From Streptomyces sp. NBC_00464 (GTDB lineage: Bacteria; Actinomycetota; Actinomycetes; Streptomycetales; Streptomycetaceae): a stretch of DNA of 64,000 bases. How positions within the stretch are numbered: the stretch's first letter is position 1; each line of letters opens with the position of its first letter. Of the stretch, positions 53,231 through 62,107 are shown piece by piece. The stretch spans positions 7,902,001 to 7,966,000 of the forward strand of contig NZ_CP107899.1 in NCBI RefSeq assembly GCF_036013915.1, given 5' to 3'. The translations under genes and the position numbers were made by a program. The notes under the pieces were generated by a model. It saw only the letters and a program-made list of their open reading frames with translations. It was not told the origin of the DNA and did no database searches.

Positions 53231-55347
53231 CGCACGCCTCCGTCCGGGCCGGCGGAAGCCGGGTGCGGGGTGGCAGGGCCGGACGGTTCCAGGGGGGTGT
53301 CACCGTCCGGCCCTGCCGTGGAAGCCGTGCCGGGGATCGGCTCGGGGGAAGCGTCCCCCGGCACGGCGGTTCGGGGGGCTGCCGCGGGGCGCGGCGCCAG
53401 GTGGGTGGCGAGCCACTGTTCGACCCGGGCCGCGGCATCGAGGAGATGGCCGCCGTCGGTGAACTCATGGCCCTCGCCGGGGTACACGTACAGCTCGACG
53501 GGCGCGCGGCCGGTCCGCAGCAGTGACCGGTACAGCTCGTGGGCCTGGCCGACCGGAGTGACCCGGTCGGCGGAGCCGTGCACGATGAGCGTCGGTGTGC
53601 CGCTGCCGCCGCGGGCGAAGACCGGCGAGCGCCGGATCAGCTCCTGGGGGGCGTCCGGGCCGCCGATCGCGTATGTCCGGTCGTAGCCGCCGCCGATGTT
53701 GCTGGTGTGTGTGAAGCTCAGCCAGTCGGTCGGCGCCGAGACGACGACCGCGGCCCGGAACACATCGGTGCGCGCCGCGGCCTGGGCGGCGAGGAAGCCG
53801 CCGTAGCTGTGGCCCAGGACCGCTGCGCGGTCCGGGTCGGCGAGCCCGGCGTCGGCCAGGTGGCGCACGCCGGACAGTACGTCGTCCAGGTCGGCGCCGC
53901 CGACGTCGCCGACCACGGCACGGGCGTGTTCGAGGCCCCGGCCGTTGCTGCCGCGCGGGTTGGGCAGCAGGACCAGATATCCGGCGGCGGCCAGGGCGGG
54001 CGCGAGTCCCAGTACGTCGCCCGGCGCGTATCCGGCGGACCAGAGCCAGGCCGGGCCGCCGTGCACCAGGACGGCGAGGGGGCGGGGATCGGTGCACTCG
54101 CCCTCGGAGAGGACGAGTCCCTGTACCGTGCGGCCGTCGGGTGCGGACCAGTGGGTCCGCTCGGTACGGACACCGGTGAGCTCGGCGGGCGCGGGCGCGT
54201 TGAGCGCCGTGACGGGCGTCCAGTCCCAGGCGTCCGGTCCTTCGGTACGGGTGACGACCGCCTCGGGCGGACGGCCCGGTGCGTCGAGCACGGTCGCGGC
54301 CAGCAGCCCGTCGCCGCTGAGCGACAGCGCCGGCTGGTAGCCGGCCCCGCCGAGGGTCACAGGACCCGACCAGTGGACGAGCGCGGGGTGACCGGTGTGC
54401 CCGGCGCGGGACCCCGTCCCGTCCCAGCCCGCGAACCACAGGGCGCCGGGAGAGGCGTCGTCGAACCGCAGCCAGGTCGCGTCCTCGACCCCGGCCACCA
54501 CGGTGGTGGTCCCCGTGGTCAGGTCGGCCACGACCGGGCGTCCGGCGACGATGGAGATGCCTTCGCAGACCGCCGCGGACCGGCCGTCGGCGGCGAGCGC
54601 GGGGGAGCCCAGCTGCCCCTGGGGCGTGTACACGGTCCTGGCGGTGCGGGCAGCGAGGTCCAGCGCGGCGAACCGGGCACCGTAGTACCCGGCAGGCAGC
54701 GTGTCCTCGCAGACCGTCGCGACCGCCGTCGTCCCGCCACGCCAGGCGACGTTCCACACGGTGAGACCCGCGGGCCCGGCGTCGTGCATCCGGCCGTCGG
54801 CGAGGTCGACGAGATGCAGCGACCTGCGGCCGGTGCCCGGAGCGAAGCGTTCCGGTGCCGGTACGGCTCCGAGCCGCACGGGCAGGCCGAGGTGCATGCC
54901 GTCCTGCTCGGCGCCGTCCGCCGCGCAGAGCAACAGGGCCTGCTTCCCGTCGTCGGAGACCAGCAGGTCGTCCACGGCGCCGGGTGCCCGGACGACGGTG
55001 CGCACGGTGCCGGAGACCGTGTCAAGGGCCGCGAGGCGCACCTCGGTTCCGGACGGGCCCTCGTTCTCGGCGATGTGCAGCAGGGTCCGGGAGTCCGGCA
55101 GCCAGCGCGGGCTGTGCCGGTCCGTCGGCGCGTCCGGCCCGGCCGGCGCGCGGAGCACGGGCGGCGGTGCGGCGCCGTCCCGCAGCCCGGCAGGCACCGC
55201 GGCCAGGACCAGCTCGGCCTGCCCGGGACCGGCTGCCGCCACGGCGACGGAGCGGCCGTCCGGGCTGATCCTGGCCTCCACCGGGTGGACCAGACGCAGC
55301 ATCGCCTCGCGGACGCGCCGCACGACGGTCGCAGCGGTACTGGGCAT
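53227..55347 (-). CDS. S9 family (prolyl oligopeptidase/acylaminoacyl) peptidase
   Basis: A 706-residue serine peptidase. An N-terminal beta-propeller (about 10-400) precedes an alpha/beta-hydrolase catalytic domain (about 405-665). The catalytic site is GHSYGGFLAAQ (Ser near 520), with Asp in VHGSADRVTP and His in GEGHEF. The C-terminal 45 residues are a Pro/Ala-rich tail. No signal peptide is seen, so it works inside the cell. Its stop overlaps the dppB start, and the substrate-binding protein gene lies 51 bp upstream. It should hydrolyse imported peptides, which links uptake to degradation in one operon. Confidence 0.9.
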   Translation of the reverse strand: MPSTAATVVRRVREAMLRLVHPVEARISPDGRSVAVAAAGPGQAELVLAAVPAGLRDGAAPPPVLRAPAGPDAPTDRHSPRWLPDSRTLLHIAENEGPSGTEVRLAALDTVSGTVRTVVRAPGAVDDLLVSDDGKQALLLCAADGAEQDGMHLGLPVRLGAVPAPERFAPGTGRRSLHLVDLADGRMHDAGPAGLTVWNVAWRGGTTAVATVCEDTLPAGYYGARFAALDLAARTARTVYTPQGQLGSPALAADGRSAAVCEGISIVAGRPVVADLTTGTTTVVAGVEDATWLRFDDASPGALWFAGWDGTGSRAGHTGHPALVHWSGPVTLGGAGYQPALSLSGDGLLAATVLDAPGRPPEAVVTRTEGPDAWDWTPVTALNAPAPAELTGVRTERTHWSAPDGRTVQGLVLSEGECTDPRPLAVLVHGGPAWLWSAGYAPGDVLGLAPALAAAGYLVLLPNPRGSNGRGLEHARAVVGDVGGADLDDVLSGVRHLADAGLADPDRAAVLGHSYGGFLAAQAAARTDVFRAAVVVSAPTDWLSFTHTSNIGGGYDRTYAIGGPDAPQELIRRSPVFARGGSGTPTLIVHGSADRVTPVGQAHELYRSLLRTGRAPVELYVYPGEGHEFTDGGHLLDAAARVEQWLATHLAPRPAAAPRTAVPGDASPEPIPGTASTAGPDGDTPLEPSGPATPHPASAGPDGGVR

Positions 55348-55398
55348 GGGTGTCCGTTCCTTCGAAGAAATGGGAGGGAAGAGGTGGTGGTGGGCCGG

Positions 55399-57051
55399 TC
55401 AGGCGGACTTGCGGATCCGGGTCGCCCAGGGGCCGATGAACGCGAACGGCCCCTGGTCCAGCAGCATGAACTCCTTGGAGAACGCGGACGCGGTCTGCGC
55501 CCACCACAGCGGGAGGTACGGCAGATCGGCGCCGGCCGTCTGCACGGCCGTCATCAATTCCCGGGCGCGGACGTCCTTGTCCGTGGCGGACTTCGCCGTG
55601 TTCAGCGCGGTGTTGACCGTGCTGTTGTCGTAGTGCGCGATGTCCGTCGCGGTGGCTGCCGCGTTGAGATACGGGTCGGCCAGTTCGGCCGGGTCGCCGG
55701 TGACGGGGAAGTACCACAGGAACTGCAGCGGCTGCTTGCCGGAGCCGAGCTCCGCCACCCACTGCTCCAGGGTGATCTCCTTGACGTTCAGCGTGATGCC
55801 GATCTTCTTGAGCGAAGCGGCCAGCGCGAGCGCCGCCTTGCCCAGCTGAGGACCGCTGTTGGGATAGTGCAGCTCGGTCGTGAAGCCGTCCTTCACCGAG
55901 GACTTGCCGAGCTCGGCCCGCGCGGCGTCCAGGTCGTAGGACAGGGCGGGGATCGCGCCGTAGCCCGAGCGCACCTCGTCCGCCGGCATCAGGTCGCCCC
56001 ACATCTCGCGGGAGGGCAGCGCGTCGGCGACTTCGGCCCGGCCGTGCAGGATGCCCTTCACCATGCCCTCGCGGTCGGCCGCGTGGGCGATGGCACGGCG
56101 GACGTGCACGTCGTCGAAGGGTGCCTCGGCGGTGTCGAAGGCCAGCGACACCACGGAGCGGTCGCCGGTGTACGTGACGCGCGCGCTCGACTCCCAGCCA
56201 CGGGCCTCGTCCGACGCGAGGCCCAGGGCGCCGTCCACCGCACCGGACTTCATCGCGACCAGCCGCGTGCCGGCGTCGGGGACGAAGGAGAGCTTCAGTT
56301 TCCGCACGGCGGGCTTCTCGCCCCACCAGGCGTCGTTGCGTTCCAGCAGGACATGGTCGTCGGCGGCGAACTCGGTGATCCGGTAGGGGCCGGTGCCGAG
56401 CAGCAGTGTCTTCGCCGTGCCGATGCTGCCCCTGTTCCGGGTGAGGAAGGCACGGCTGCTGACGAGGAGTCCGCCGGCGGTCGTCGTCCAGGCGAACATG
56501 GCGTCCGGGGCCTTCAGCCGGATGGTGACCTCGTGGTCGCCGGTGGACTTCACGGAATCGACGCCTGCGTACGCGTAACCGAGGGCGGAGCCGTTCTTCG
56601 GGTCCCGGATCGCGTCGATGGATGCCACCACGTCGTCAGCCGTGAACGGGGTGCCGTCGGTGAACGTGACGCCGCGGCGCAGTGTGTACACGTACGTCCT
56701 GGCATCCGGCTGCTTCCAGGACGACGCGAGCCCGGGGCCGAGCTTCCCGGAGGGGTCGACCGAGAGCAGGGACTCCTGGGCCAGCACCGCGACCAGGTAG
56801 TTGAGAACGCCGGACTCGCGGCCCACGTCGAGGCTGGAGAGGGACGAGGGCAGGGCGAGGGTCAGCGTGCCGATCGGCGCGTCCGCGCCCTGCGCACCGG
56901 TCCCCGAGCCCGTCGCCCCGTCACCGGAGCTCTCCCGGGTCGGCGGCGCACACGCGGCGAGCACACCGGACGCGGCGAGGACGCCCATGCCGGCGCCGGC
57001 GAGGCGCAGCAGTCGGCGTCGGCTGAGGTTGCCACCCGGCTCCGAGGTCAT
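55399..57051 (-). CDS. Dipeptide/oligopeptide-binding lipoprotein (DppA/OppA type)
   Basis: A 550-residue SBP_bac_5 protein. A Tat-like start (SRRRLLRLAG, residues 10-19) and a lipobox (LAAC, Cys34) indicate export and lipid anchoring. The fold shows SSLDVGRESGVLNYLVAVLAQESLLSV, GVTFTDGTPFTADDVVASIDAI (about 120-145), the GTGPYRITEF block and DVHVRRAIAHAADREGMVKGIL (about 315-340). It captures short peptides outside the cell and passes them to the permeases. The gene opens the operon; a strong promoter with a dyad over the -10 precedes it. Confidence 0.9.
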   Translation of the reverse strand: MTSEPGGNLSRRRLLRLAGAGMGVLAASGVLAACAPPTRESSGDGATGSGTGAQGADAPIGTLTLALPSSLSSLDVGRESGVLNYLVAVLAQESLLSVDPSGKLGPGLASSWKQPDARTYVYTLRRGVTFTDGTPFTADDVVASIDAIRDPKNGSALGYAYAGVDSVKSTGDHEVTIRLKAPDAMFAWTTTAGGLLVSSRAFLTRNRGSIGTAKTLLLGTGPYRITEFAADDHVLLERNDAWWGEKPAVRKLKLSFVPDAGTRLVAMKSGAVDGALGLASDEARGWESSARVTYTGDRSVVSLAFDTAEAPFDDVHVRRAIAHAADREGMVKGILHGRAEVADALPSREMWGDLMPADEVRSGYGAIPALSYDLDAARAELGKSSVKDGFTTELHYPNSGPQLGKAALALAASLKKIGITLNVKEITLEQWVAELGSGKQPLQFLWYFPVTGDPAELADPYLNAAATATDIAHYDNSTVNTALNTAKSATDKDVRARELMTAVQTAGADLPYLPLWWAQTASAFSKEFMLLDQGPFAFIGPWATRIRKSA

Positions 57052-57072
57052 CGGGAACCACCCATCTCACTT

Positions 57073-57105
57073 TGTCCACTGTCACTGCCCAACTGGGCGT
57101 GGACA
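57073..57105. promoter_or_regulatory. Candidate operator over the -10 of the peptide operon
   Basis: TGTCCAC (57073-57079) and GTGGACA (57099-57105) form a 7-bp perfect inverted repeat with a 19-bp spacer that itself holds GCCCA/TGGGC. The repeat overlaps the -10 element. A second half-site pair is at 57147. Confidence 0.5.
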
Positions 57106-57131
57106 GTATCCGATCACTTTGGGGGCGTCAA
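57103..57131 (-). promoter_or_regulatory. Promoter of the dipeptide operon
   Basis: On the minus strand TTGACG (57131-57126), a 17-bp spacer and TACTGT (57108-57103) form a good sigma-70-type promoter about 50 bp ahead of the lipoprotein start. Confidence 0.6.
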
Positions 57132-57146
57132 AGGGTGGCTAATAAC

Positions 57147-57163
57147 CGTCCAAGGAATGGACG
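57147..57163. promoter_or_regulatory. Second dyad, CGTCCA-N5-TGGACG
   Basis: A 6-bp inverted repeat with GTCCA/TGGAC arms like those over the -10, centred about 26 bp upstream of the -35. It could be an auxiliary site for the same regulator. Confidence 0.4.
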
Positions 57164-57331
57164 ATTGAGAGGGATTGATGCCTCATAAGTGAACGAAAGG
57201 TGTGGCACGTTCTCGATGGGCGGACTCTGCTGCCGGGTCGGTGATCAGCGGGGTCCGGCACGGACGCCGGGCGACCCGGGCGGATCCGAAAACGATGTGC
57301 GCGCGGCCGGTGACGCTGACAGGCTGCGCCG

Positions 57332-58069
57332 GTGAACCACGACCTGATCTCCGCCCTTGCCCATGCCGCCCACCCGATCAAGGCGCCGCTCGACGACGAC
57401 TCCGTACGCAGGCTCCTGGACCATGCGGTCCCGCGCGGCGACGCGAGAGCGCTCGATCTGGGCTGCGGGGGAGGGGAATGGCTGCTGCGCGCCCTGAGCA
57501 GCCATCCGGGCCTGCGGGCCGAGGGCGTCGACATCGCCGAGGGCTCTCTCCGGGAGGCCGGCGCGGCGGCGGACCGCCTCGGCGTGCGCGAGCGCCTCGT
57601 CCTGCACCAGCAGGACGGCGCCGCATTCACCTCCGCGGAACCGTTCGACCTCGTCCTCAGCGTCGGGGCCGCGCACGTGTTCGGCGGGCTGCTGCCGACC
57701 CTCGCGGCAGCCCGCAAGCACCTGGCTCCCGGCGGCCGTGTCCTGATCGGCGACGGCTTCTGGGAACGCGAGCCGACGCCGGAGGCCGTCGAGATGCTCG
57801 GCGACTTCGCAGACCTGGCGACCACCCTGGACCGGGTCACCGCAGACGGCTGGACACCCGTGCACGGACACGTCAGCTCACGCGCTGAACTGGACGCCTA
57901 CGAGTGGTCCTGCTGGGGCTCGCTCGCCTCCTGGGCCCTGGACCACCCGGCCGACCCGGAGAGCGCGGAGGTGCTGGAGACCGCGGCGACCCGCCGCACC
58001 GAGTGGCTCCGGGTGTACCGGGAGACCTGGGGCTTTGTGACCCTGGTGCTGCGCCCGACCGCCGGCTGA
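57332..58069 (+). CDS. Class I SAM-dependent methyltransferase
   Basis: A 245-residue enzyme with the SAM-binding motif ALDLGCGGGEWLLRAL (about 40-55), the acidic GVDIAEG turn (about 68-74), a DGAAFTSAEPFDLVLSVGAAHVFGG stretch and a GGRVLIGDGFW strand. It looks like a small-molecule methyltransferase (ubiquinone/UbiE-like group), substrate unknown. The GTG at 57332 has no strong ribosome binding site. It is divergent from the peptide operon with 280 bp between them. Confidence 0.85.
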   Translation: MNHDLISALAHAAHPIKAPLDDDSVRRLLDHAVPRGDARALDLGCGGGEWLLRALSSHPGLRAEGVDIAEGSLREAGAAADRLGVRERLVLHQQDGAAFTSAEPFDLVLSVGAAHVFGGLLPTLAAARKHLAPGGRVLIGDGFWEREPTPEAVEMLGDFADLATTLDRVTADGWTPVHGHVSSRAELDAYEWSCWGSLASWALDHPADPESAEVLETAATRRTEWLRVYRETWGFVTLVLRPTAG

Positions 58070-58220
58070 CTCCGCCCGGGGGCCGCGTCGGCCCGCCGAA
58101 TCATTGCGGCCCGGTGAACGCTCCCGCCCCGGGGAATATGTGCGCGGCGGCCGGACTTCCTGCTGCTGGGGGAACCGATGTCCGGCCCGGGTGCCCGTGC
58201 CATGAACAGAGAGGGAGCCC

Positions 58221-59141
58221 ATGTCCAAGGCGTACGTGTTCACCCGCAACGGCGGACCGGAGGTGGAGGCCCTCGTCGACCAGGACAAGCCCGTGCCCGG
58301 TCCCGGGGAACTCCTCGTCGCCGTCCGGGCGGCCGGGGTCAACCCGGTGGACTGGAAGCTGCGGACGGGATACACCCGGCCCGGCAGTGTGCCGCAGCCC
58401 TTTCCCACCGTCTTCGGCAGCGAGGCCGCAGGGGTCGTCGAGGCGATCGGCCCGGACGTCGAGGGATTCGAGGCCGGGGACGAGGTCTTCGGCAGTCCGC
58501 TGACCGGCGGGTACGCCGAGCACACGCTGCTGCCCGTCGCCGTGACCGCGCACAAGCCGGCCGGGCTCTCCTTCGCCGACGTCGCGGTGCTGCCCGTCGC
58601 GGCGGCCACCGCCTACGACGGAATGCGTCAGCTCGGCCTCGCCCCGGGGGCCACCCTGCTGGTCACGGGGGCCGGTGGCGGGGTGGGAAGCGCCGCGGTA
58701 CAGCTGGCACACCACGCCGGGGTCCAGGTCATCGGCGCCGCGAGCGCCGCCAAGAAGGAGTTCGTCGAGTCGCTCGGCGCGGTGCACGTGGAATCCGGCG
58801 CGGGATTCGCCGCCCGAGCGCGGGCGGCGGCGCCCGGTGGCATCGACGCGGTCTTCGACCTGGTCGGCGGCGACACGCTGCGCGAAGCGGCCCAGCTGCT
58901 CGCCGGCCCCGCCACGCTGATCAGCGCCGGCGGTAAGCAGCTCGTGGCCGAGCTCGGCGGGGCGCCCGTCGAACGGGCCCGTACCGCCGCCGTGCTCCGC
59001 GAAGTGGCGGACCTCGTCGTCGCCGGCGCCCTGCGGACACACATCACCCGGACCTGGCCGCTCGCCGGGGCGGGCGAGGCGCTTCGCGCGGTCGAGGAGG
59101 GCCATGCCCTGGGGAAGACCGTGATCGAGGTGACCGCATGA
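58221..59141 (+). CDS. NADP-dependent zinc-independent oxidoreductase (quinone reductase type)
   Basis: A 306-residue medium-chain reductase without structural or catalytic zinc cysteines. The N-terminal GroES-like domain has AAGVNPVDWKLRTGY and FGSEAAGVVEAIG; the Rossmann domain has LLVTGAGGGVGSAAVQLA (about 149-166). Family members reduce quinones or enals with NADPH. The ATG 58221 has AGGGAG in front. The stop overlaps the next start (ATGA), so it is co-translated with the GNAT. Confidence 0.88.
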   Translation: MSKAYVFTRNGGPEVEALVDQDKPVPGPGELLVAVRAAGVNPVDWKLRTGYTRPGSVPQPFPTVFGSEAAGVVEAIGPDVEGFEAGDEVFGSPLTGGYAEHTLLPVAVTAHKPAGLSFADVAVLPVAAATAYDGMRQLGLAPGATLLVTGAGGGVGSAAVQLAHHAGVQVIGAASAAKKEFVESLGAVHVESGAGFAARARAAAPGGIDAVFDLVGGDTLREAAQLLAGPATLISAGGKQLVAELGGAPVERARTAAVLREVADLVVAGALRTHITRTWPLAGAGEALRAVEEGHALGKTVIEVTA

Positions 59142-59899
59142 GCGAGCTCCGTGTCCCCGTAGGTGGTGTGCACCCCCTCGACGACCCGGTGGGCACCTCG
59201 CTGAGAGGACCGCACGCCCACTTCGCCGAGCGACGCGGCCGCATTCTGCGCTACCCCCCGGAGGTCACCCCGTGGGTCGCCCTGCCGGACAGGCCGGAGG
59301 CCGCCGACTGGGCGGATGCCGCCGCGCTCGCCGGTCCCGGCGGCATCGTCATCGTCACCGCCTTCAGCGAGCCGCCGCCGGACGACTGGGAGGTCGTCTT
59401 CCACGCCGAGGGCGTCCAGCTCGTCGACGCGGGAGTCGAGGCGGCACCGTACCCGGAGGCCGTGCGGCTCGGCCCCGCCGACGTGCCGGAGATGCTGGAC
59501 CTGGTCGCACGCACCCGGCCCGGCCCCTTCGAGCCCCGCACGGTGGAGCTCGGCACCTACCTCGGCGTACGGCGCGAAGGACTGCTCGTCGCCATGGCCG
59601 GCGAACGCATGCATCCGCCCGGCTGGAGCGAGATCAGCGGCGTCTGTACGGACGAGTCCGTACGCGGGCAGGGGCTCGCCGGCGGACTCGTGCGGGCCGT
59701 CGCCCACGAGATCCGGGAACGTGGAGAGACACCCTTCCTGCACGCCGCGGCGTCCAACACCAACGCCGTCCGGCTCTACGAGTCGCTGGGCTTCGCGCTC
59801 CGCCGCCGCACACCGTTCCTCGGAGCGCTCGCCCCGGAGAACCCGCCGATAAGCGTGTCCGGCACCGTCCGCGACCTCCGTGAGACGGCCACGCGCTGA
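59138..59899 (+). CDS. GNAT acetyltransferase, FR47-like
   Basis: A 253-residue protein with a C-terminal acetyltransferase domain. EAVRLGPADVPEMLDLVARTRPGPF opens it (about 108-132), ISGVCTDESVRGQGLAGGLVRAV carries the acetyl-CoA loop (about 168-190) and ASNTNAVRLYESLGFALRR closes it. The N-terminal 100 residues have no clear motif. It is translationally coupled to the zinc-independent oxidoreductase gene upstream, followed by a terminator. The substrate is unknown. Confidence 0.85.
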   Translation: MSELRVPVGGVHPLDDPVGTSLRGPHAHFAERRGRILRYPPEVTPWVALPDRPEAADWADAAALAGPGGIVIVTAFSEPPPDDWEVVFHAEGVQLVDAGVEAAPYPEAVRLGPADVPEMLDLVARTRPGPFEPRTVELGTYLGVRREGLLVAMAGERMHPPGWSEISGVCTDESVRGQGLAGGLVRAVAHEIRERGETPFLHAAASNTNAVRLYESLGFALRRRTPFLGALAPENPPISVSGTVRDLRETATR

Positions 59900-59903
59900 C
59901 GGC

Positions 59904-59924
59904 CGGGCCGGCGCAGCCGGCCCG
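59904..59924 (+). terminator. Terminator hairpin after the oxidoreductase/GNAT unit
   Basis: A 9-bp perfect stem (CGGGCCGGC / GCCGGCCCG) with a 3-nt loop starts 5 bp after the GNAT stop. Confidence 0.7.
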
Positions 59925-60105
59925 AGAGGTCCGCGTCACGGCCCTTCGTCGCGCAGTCCGCGGCCCGAATCCCCTGTCGGCGCCGCTTTCCGGGACCTTC
60001 GGCGCAGTGGGTGAGGCCGTAAGCCTCGTGTGCCGCCCCACGCCACTCGGGTGCACTGGGATCGTACGCCGGCGCCGGGCCGGCAGGTCCCGGGAGGAGA
60101 CGGCC

Positions 60106-61320
60106 GTGACGATCGGGCTTCAGCGTTTGTCCGCGACGAGTGGAACAGCACTCTCGGGTACGGACGCGGGAGAGGCGGCCGTCCGGGCGCCGAGGGTCGG
60201 CAACCGGACACTGTTCGGCGGTCTGGCCCTGCTGACCGCGGTGATCGTCCTCCTCGACATGGGATCCGGCGACGAACTGCGCATCGTGCCGCTGATGGTC
60301 GTCGTGCCCGCACTCGTCTCCGTCTTCGGCACGATCCGTCAGACCGTGGGCGTGGCCTCCTGGGTCATGCTGGTGGCCGTCGCCTCACGCCTGGTAAGCG
60401 GTGGGACGTTCTGGGACATCACCAGCAGTGTCGTCTTCACGGTGCTGGCCTGCTTCCTCGGCGTCGGCGCGTGCGCGCTGCGTATCCGCCACGCCATCGA
60501 GATAGCCAGGCTGCGCTCCGCCGCCGTTGCGCTCCAGCGCCAGATCCTGCGCCCGCTGCCCATCGTGACCGACCAGGTCGTCGCCCACGGCACCTACGCG
60601 CCGATCGAGGAGGACCGCCTGGTCGGCGGCGACATCTACGAGGCCGTGTCCTCGCCCTACGGAACCCGGGTGATCATCGGGGACGTCCAGGGCAAGGGAC
60701 TCGCCGCGATCGGGGCGGGTTTCGCCGTCCTCGGCGCGTTCCGTGAGGCGGCCATCCGTGAACCCACCCTGACCGGAGTCGTCGACGCCCTGGAGGACGC
60801 GGTCGCCCGGCACAACGCCTTCTCCGCGCAGACCGGGGAGATCGAGCGCTTCGTCACCGCCCTGGTACTCGGCTTCGACGGCGACGGGCGCGTCCAGGCC
60901 GTCAACTGCGGACACCTGCCGCCCCGGCTGCTGCACGACAACGTGGCCGGCCCCGTCCCGCTGCGCCGTACGTCGGTGCCGCTGGGCATGGCGGAACTCA
61001 GCAGCGAGGCACGGGTCACCGAATGGCTGGACTTCCCGACCGGTGCGACGCTCCTGATGTTCACCGACGGAGTGACCGAGGCCCGCGACCTGGCCGGAAC
61101 CTTCTACCCGCTGGACACACGGCTGGGCCGCTGGGCGCACCTGGCCCCCCGGGAACTGCTCGACGCGCTCCATCGCGACCTGGAGGAGTTCTCCGGCGGC
61201 GTCCGGCGCGATGACATCGCCGTGCTCGCGGTGCGTCGGACGCCGTCAGGCAGCCCCAGCCGTCCCGAGCCGTCGGGCTACGGCGCGAGGCGGGCCGCAG
61301 AGGCGTTCAGCGGGCGGTAG
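60106..61320 (+). CDS. Membrane SpoIIE/RsbU-type serine phosphatase
   Basis: A 404-residue protein with an N-terminal membrane part (about residues 35-125, four hydrophobic segments) and a complete SpoIIE phosphatase domain (about 140-380). Motifs: VGGDIYEAV (metal aspartate), VIIGDVQGKGL, MFTDGVTEARD and RRDDIAVLAVRR are intact. It probably senses a membrane or external signal and dephosphorylates an anti-anti-sigma factor. GTG 60106 follows GGGAGGAG and is preferred over an upstream start. It ends 60 bp before the TetR operator region. Confidence 0.88.
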   Translation: MTIGLQRLSATSGTALSGTDAGEAAVRAPRVGNRTLFGGLALLTAVIVLLDMGSGDELRIVPLMVVVPALVSVFGTIRQTVGVASWVMLVAVASRLVSGGTFWDITSSVVFTVLACFLGVGACALRIRHAIEIARLRSAAVALQRQILRPLPIVTDQVVAHGTYAPIEEDRLVGGDIYEAVSSPYGTRVIIGDVQGKGLAAIGAGFAVLGAFREAAIREPTLTGVVDALEDAVARHNAFSAQTGEIERFVTALVLGFDGDGRVQAVNCGHLPPRLLHDNVAGPVPLRRTSVPLGMAELSSEARVTEWLDFPTGATLLMFTDGVTEARDLAGTFYPLDTRLGRWAHLAPRELLDALHRDLEEFSGGVRRDDIAVLAVRRTPSGSPSRPEPSGYGARRAAEAFSGR

Positions 61321-61380
61321 CGGGCCGCGCCCCGCACCGCGGCCGCTCTCGGCCCCGAAGGCGGCCGCAGCGGAGTCCTG

Positions 61381-61414
61381 ATGTCCCGACGAGACTTTTG
61401 TCGTGTCGGGACAT
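61381..61414. promoter_or_regulatory. Dyad before the TetR gene (operator and/or terminator)
   Basis: ATGTCCCGAC (61381-61390) and GTCGGGACAT (61405-61414) form a 10-bp perfect inverted repeat with a 14-bp spacer, extending imperfectly inward. A TTTTT run follows, so it may end the phosphatase transcript. Its position just before the TetR promoter also suits an autoregulatory operator. Confidence 0.6.
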
Positions 61415-61423
61415 TTTTGGGTG

Positions 61424-61429
61424 TACGGT
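61424..61429 (+). promoter_or_regulatory. -10 element of a probably leaderless TetR transcript
   Basis: TACGGT ends 6 bp before the ATG at 61436. No ribosome binding site is present, so transcription starting at the A of ATG is likely. The -35 box is not clear. Confidence 0.45.
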
Positions 61430-61435
61430 GCAGAT

Positions 61436-62107
61436 ATGAACCGGGAACGGAAGACCCCGGAGAGGCGGAGCCGCAAGGCGCGCCGGACCCGGGACACACT
61501 GGCCCAGGCCGCGTTCGAGCTCGTGCTCGACCGGGGTCTGAGGGACGTCACGGTCGAGGAGATCGCGGAACGCGCCGACGTCGACCGCCGCACCTTCAGC
61601 CGGTACTTCACGAGCAAGGAAGCCGCGGTCCTGGACTCGGTCCGGGGCGACGGCGACCGGATCAACGACGCCCTGCGGGCCCGGCCCGCCGGTGAACCCC
61701 CGCTCACCGCGTACCGCCGGGCCGTCATGGACTGGCTCGCGGACCCGGAGGCGGAGGCCTGGCACCGCCGCCCGAGGATCTTCGAACTGCTGGTCCTCGC
61801 CAAGGAGGAGCCGACCCTCTACGCGGCGTTCCACCACATCCGGGTGGACGCCCAGGAGGACTCGCTCGCCATCGTCGCCGACCGGCTCGGGGTCGACCCG
61901 CGGCAGGACATCCGCCCCGCCGTCACGGTCGCCGCCGGAGCCGGCGCGCTCCTCGCCGCCCAGGCCGCCTGGGTGCGCGGGGGCTGCCCCGAGGAGTTGC
62001 CCCGACTCGTCGAGCAGGCATTCGACGCCCTCGCGGGAGAACTGGTCACGCAGCCTCCCGCCGGACCGGCGTCACACAGCACCACGGAAGGAAACGGAAC
62101 ATCATGA
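61436..62107 (+). CDS. TetR-family transcriptional regulator
   Basis: A 223-residue regulator with an N-terminal helix-turn-helix (ELVLDRGLRDVTVEEIAERADVDRRTFSRYFTSKEAAVLD in parts, about residues 25-60) and a variable C-terminal ligand domain containing WLADPEAEAWHRRPRIFELLVLAKEE. It likely represses the coupled SDR and alcohol dehydrogenase genes through the dyad at 61381. The start is ATG 61436, without ribosome binding site. Its TGA overlaps the SDR start (ATGA). Confidence 0.88.
   Translation: MNRERKTPERRSRKARRTRDTLAQAAFELVLDRGLRDVTVEEIAERADVDRRTFSRYFTSKEAAVLDSVRGDGDRINDALRARPAGEPPLTAYRRAVMDWLADPEAEAWHRRPRIFELLVLAKEEPTLYAAFHHIRVDAQEDSLAIVADRLGVDPRQDIRPAVTVAAGAGALLAAQAAWVRGGCPEELPRLVEQAFDALAGELVTQPPAGPASHSTTEGNGTS

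Noticed and set aside
53539..57168. A 1209-codon plus-strand open frame across the peptidase and binding-protein genes
   Set aside because: The minus strand carries clear family motifs (GHSYGGF, lipobox, SBP blocks). The plus frame shows none.
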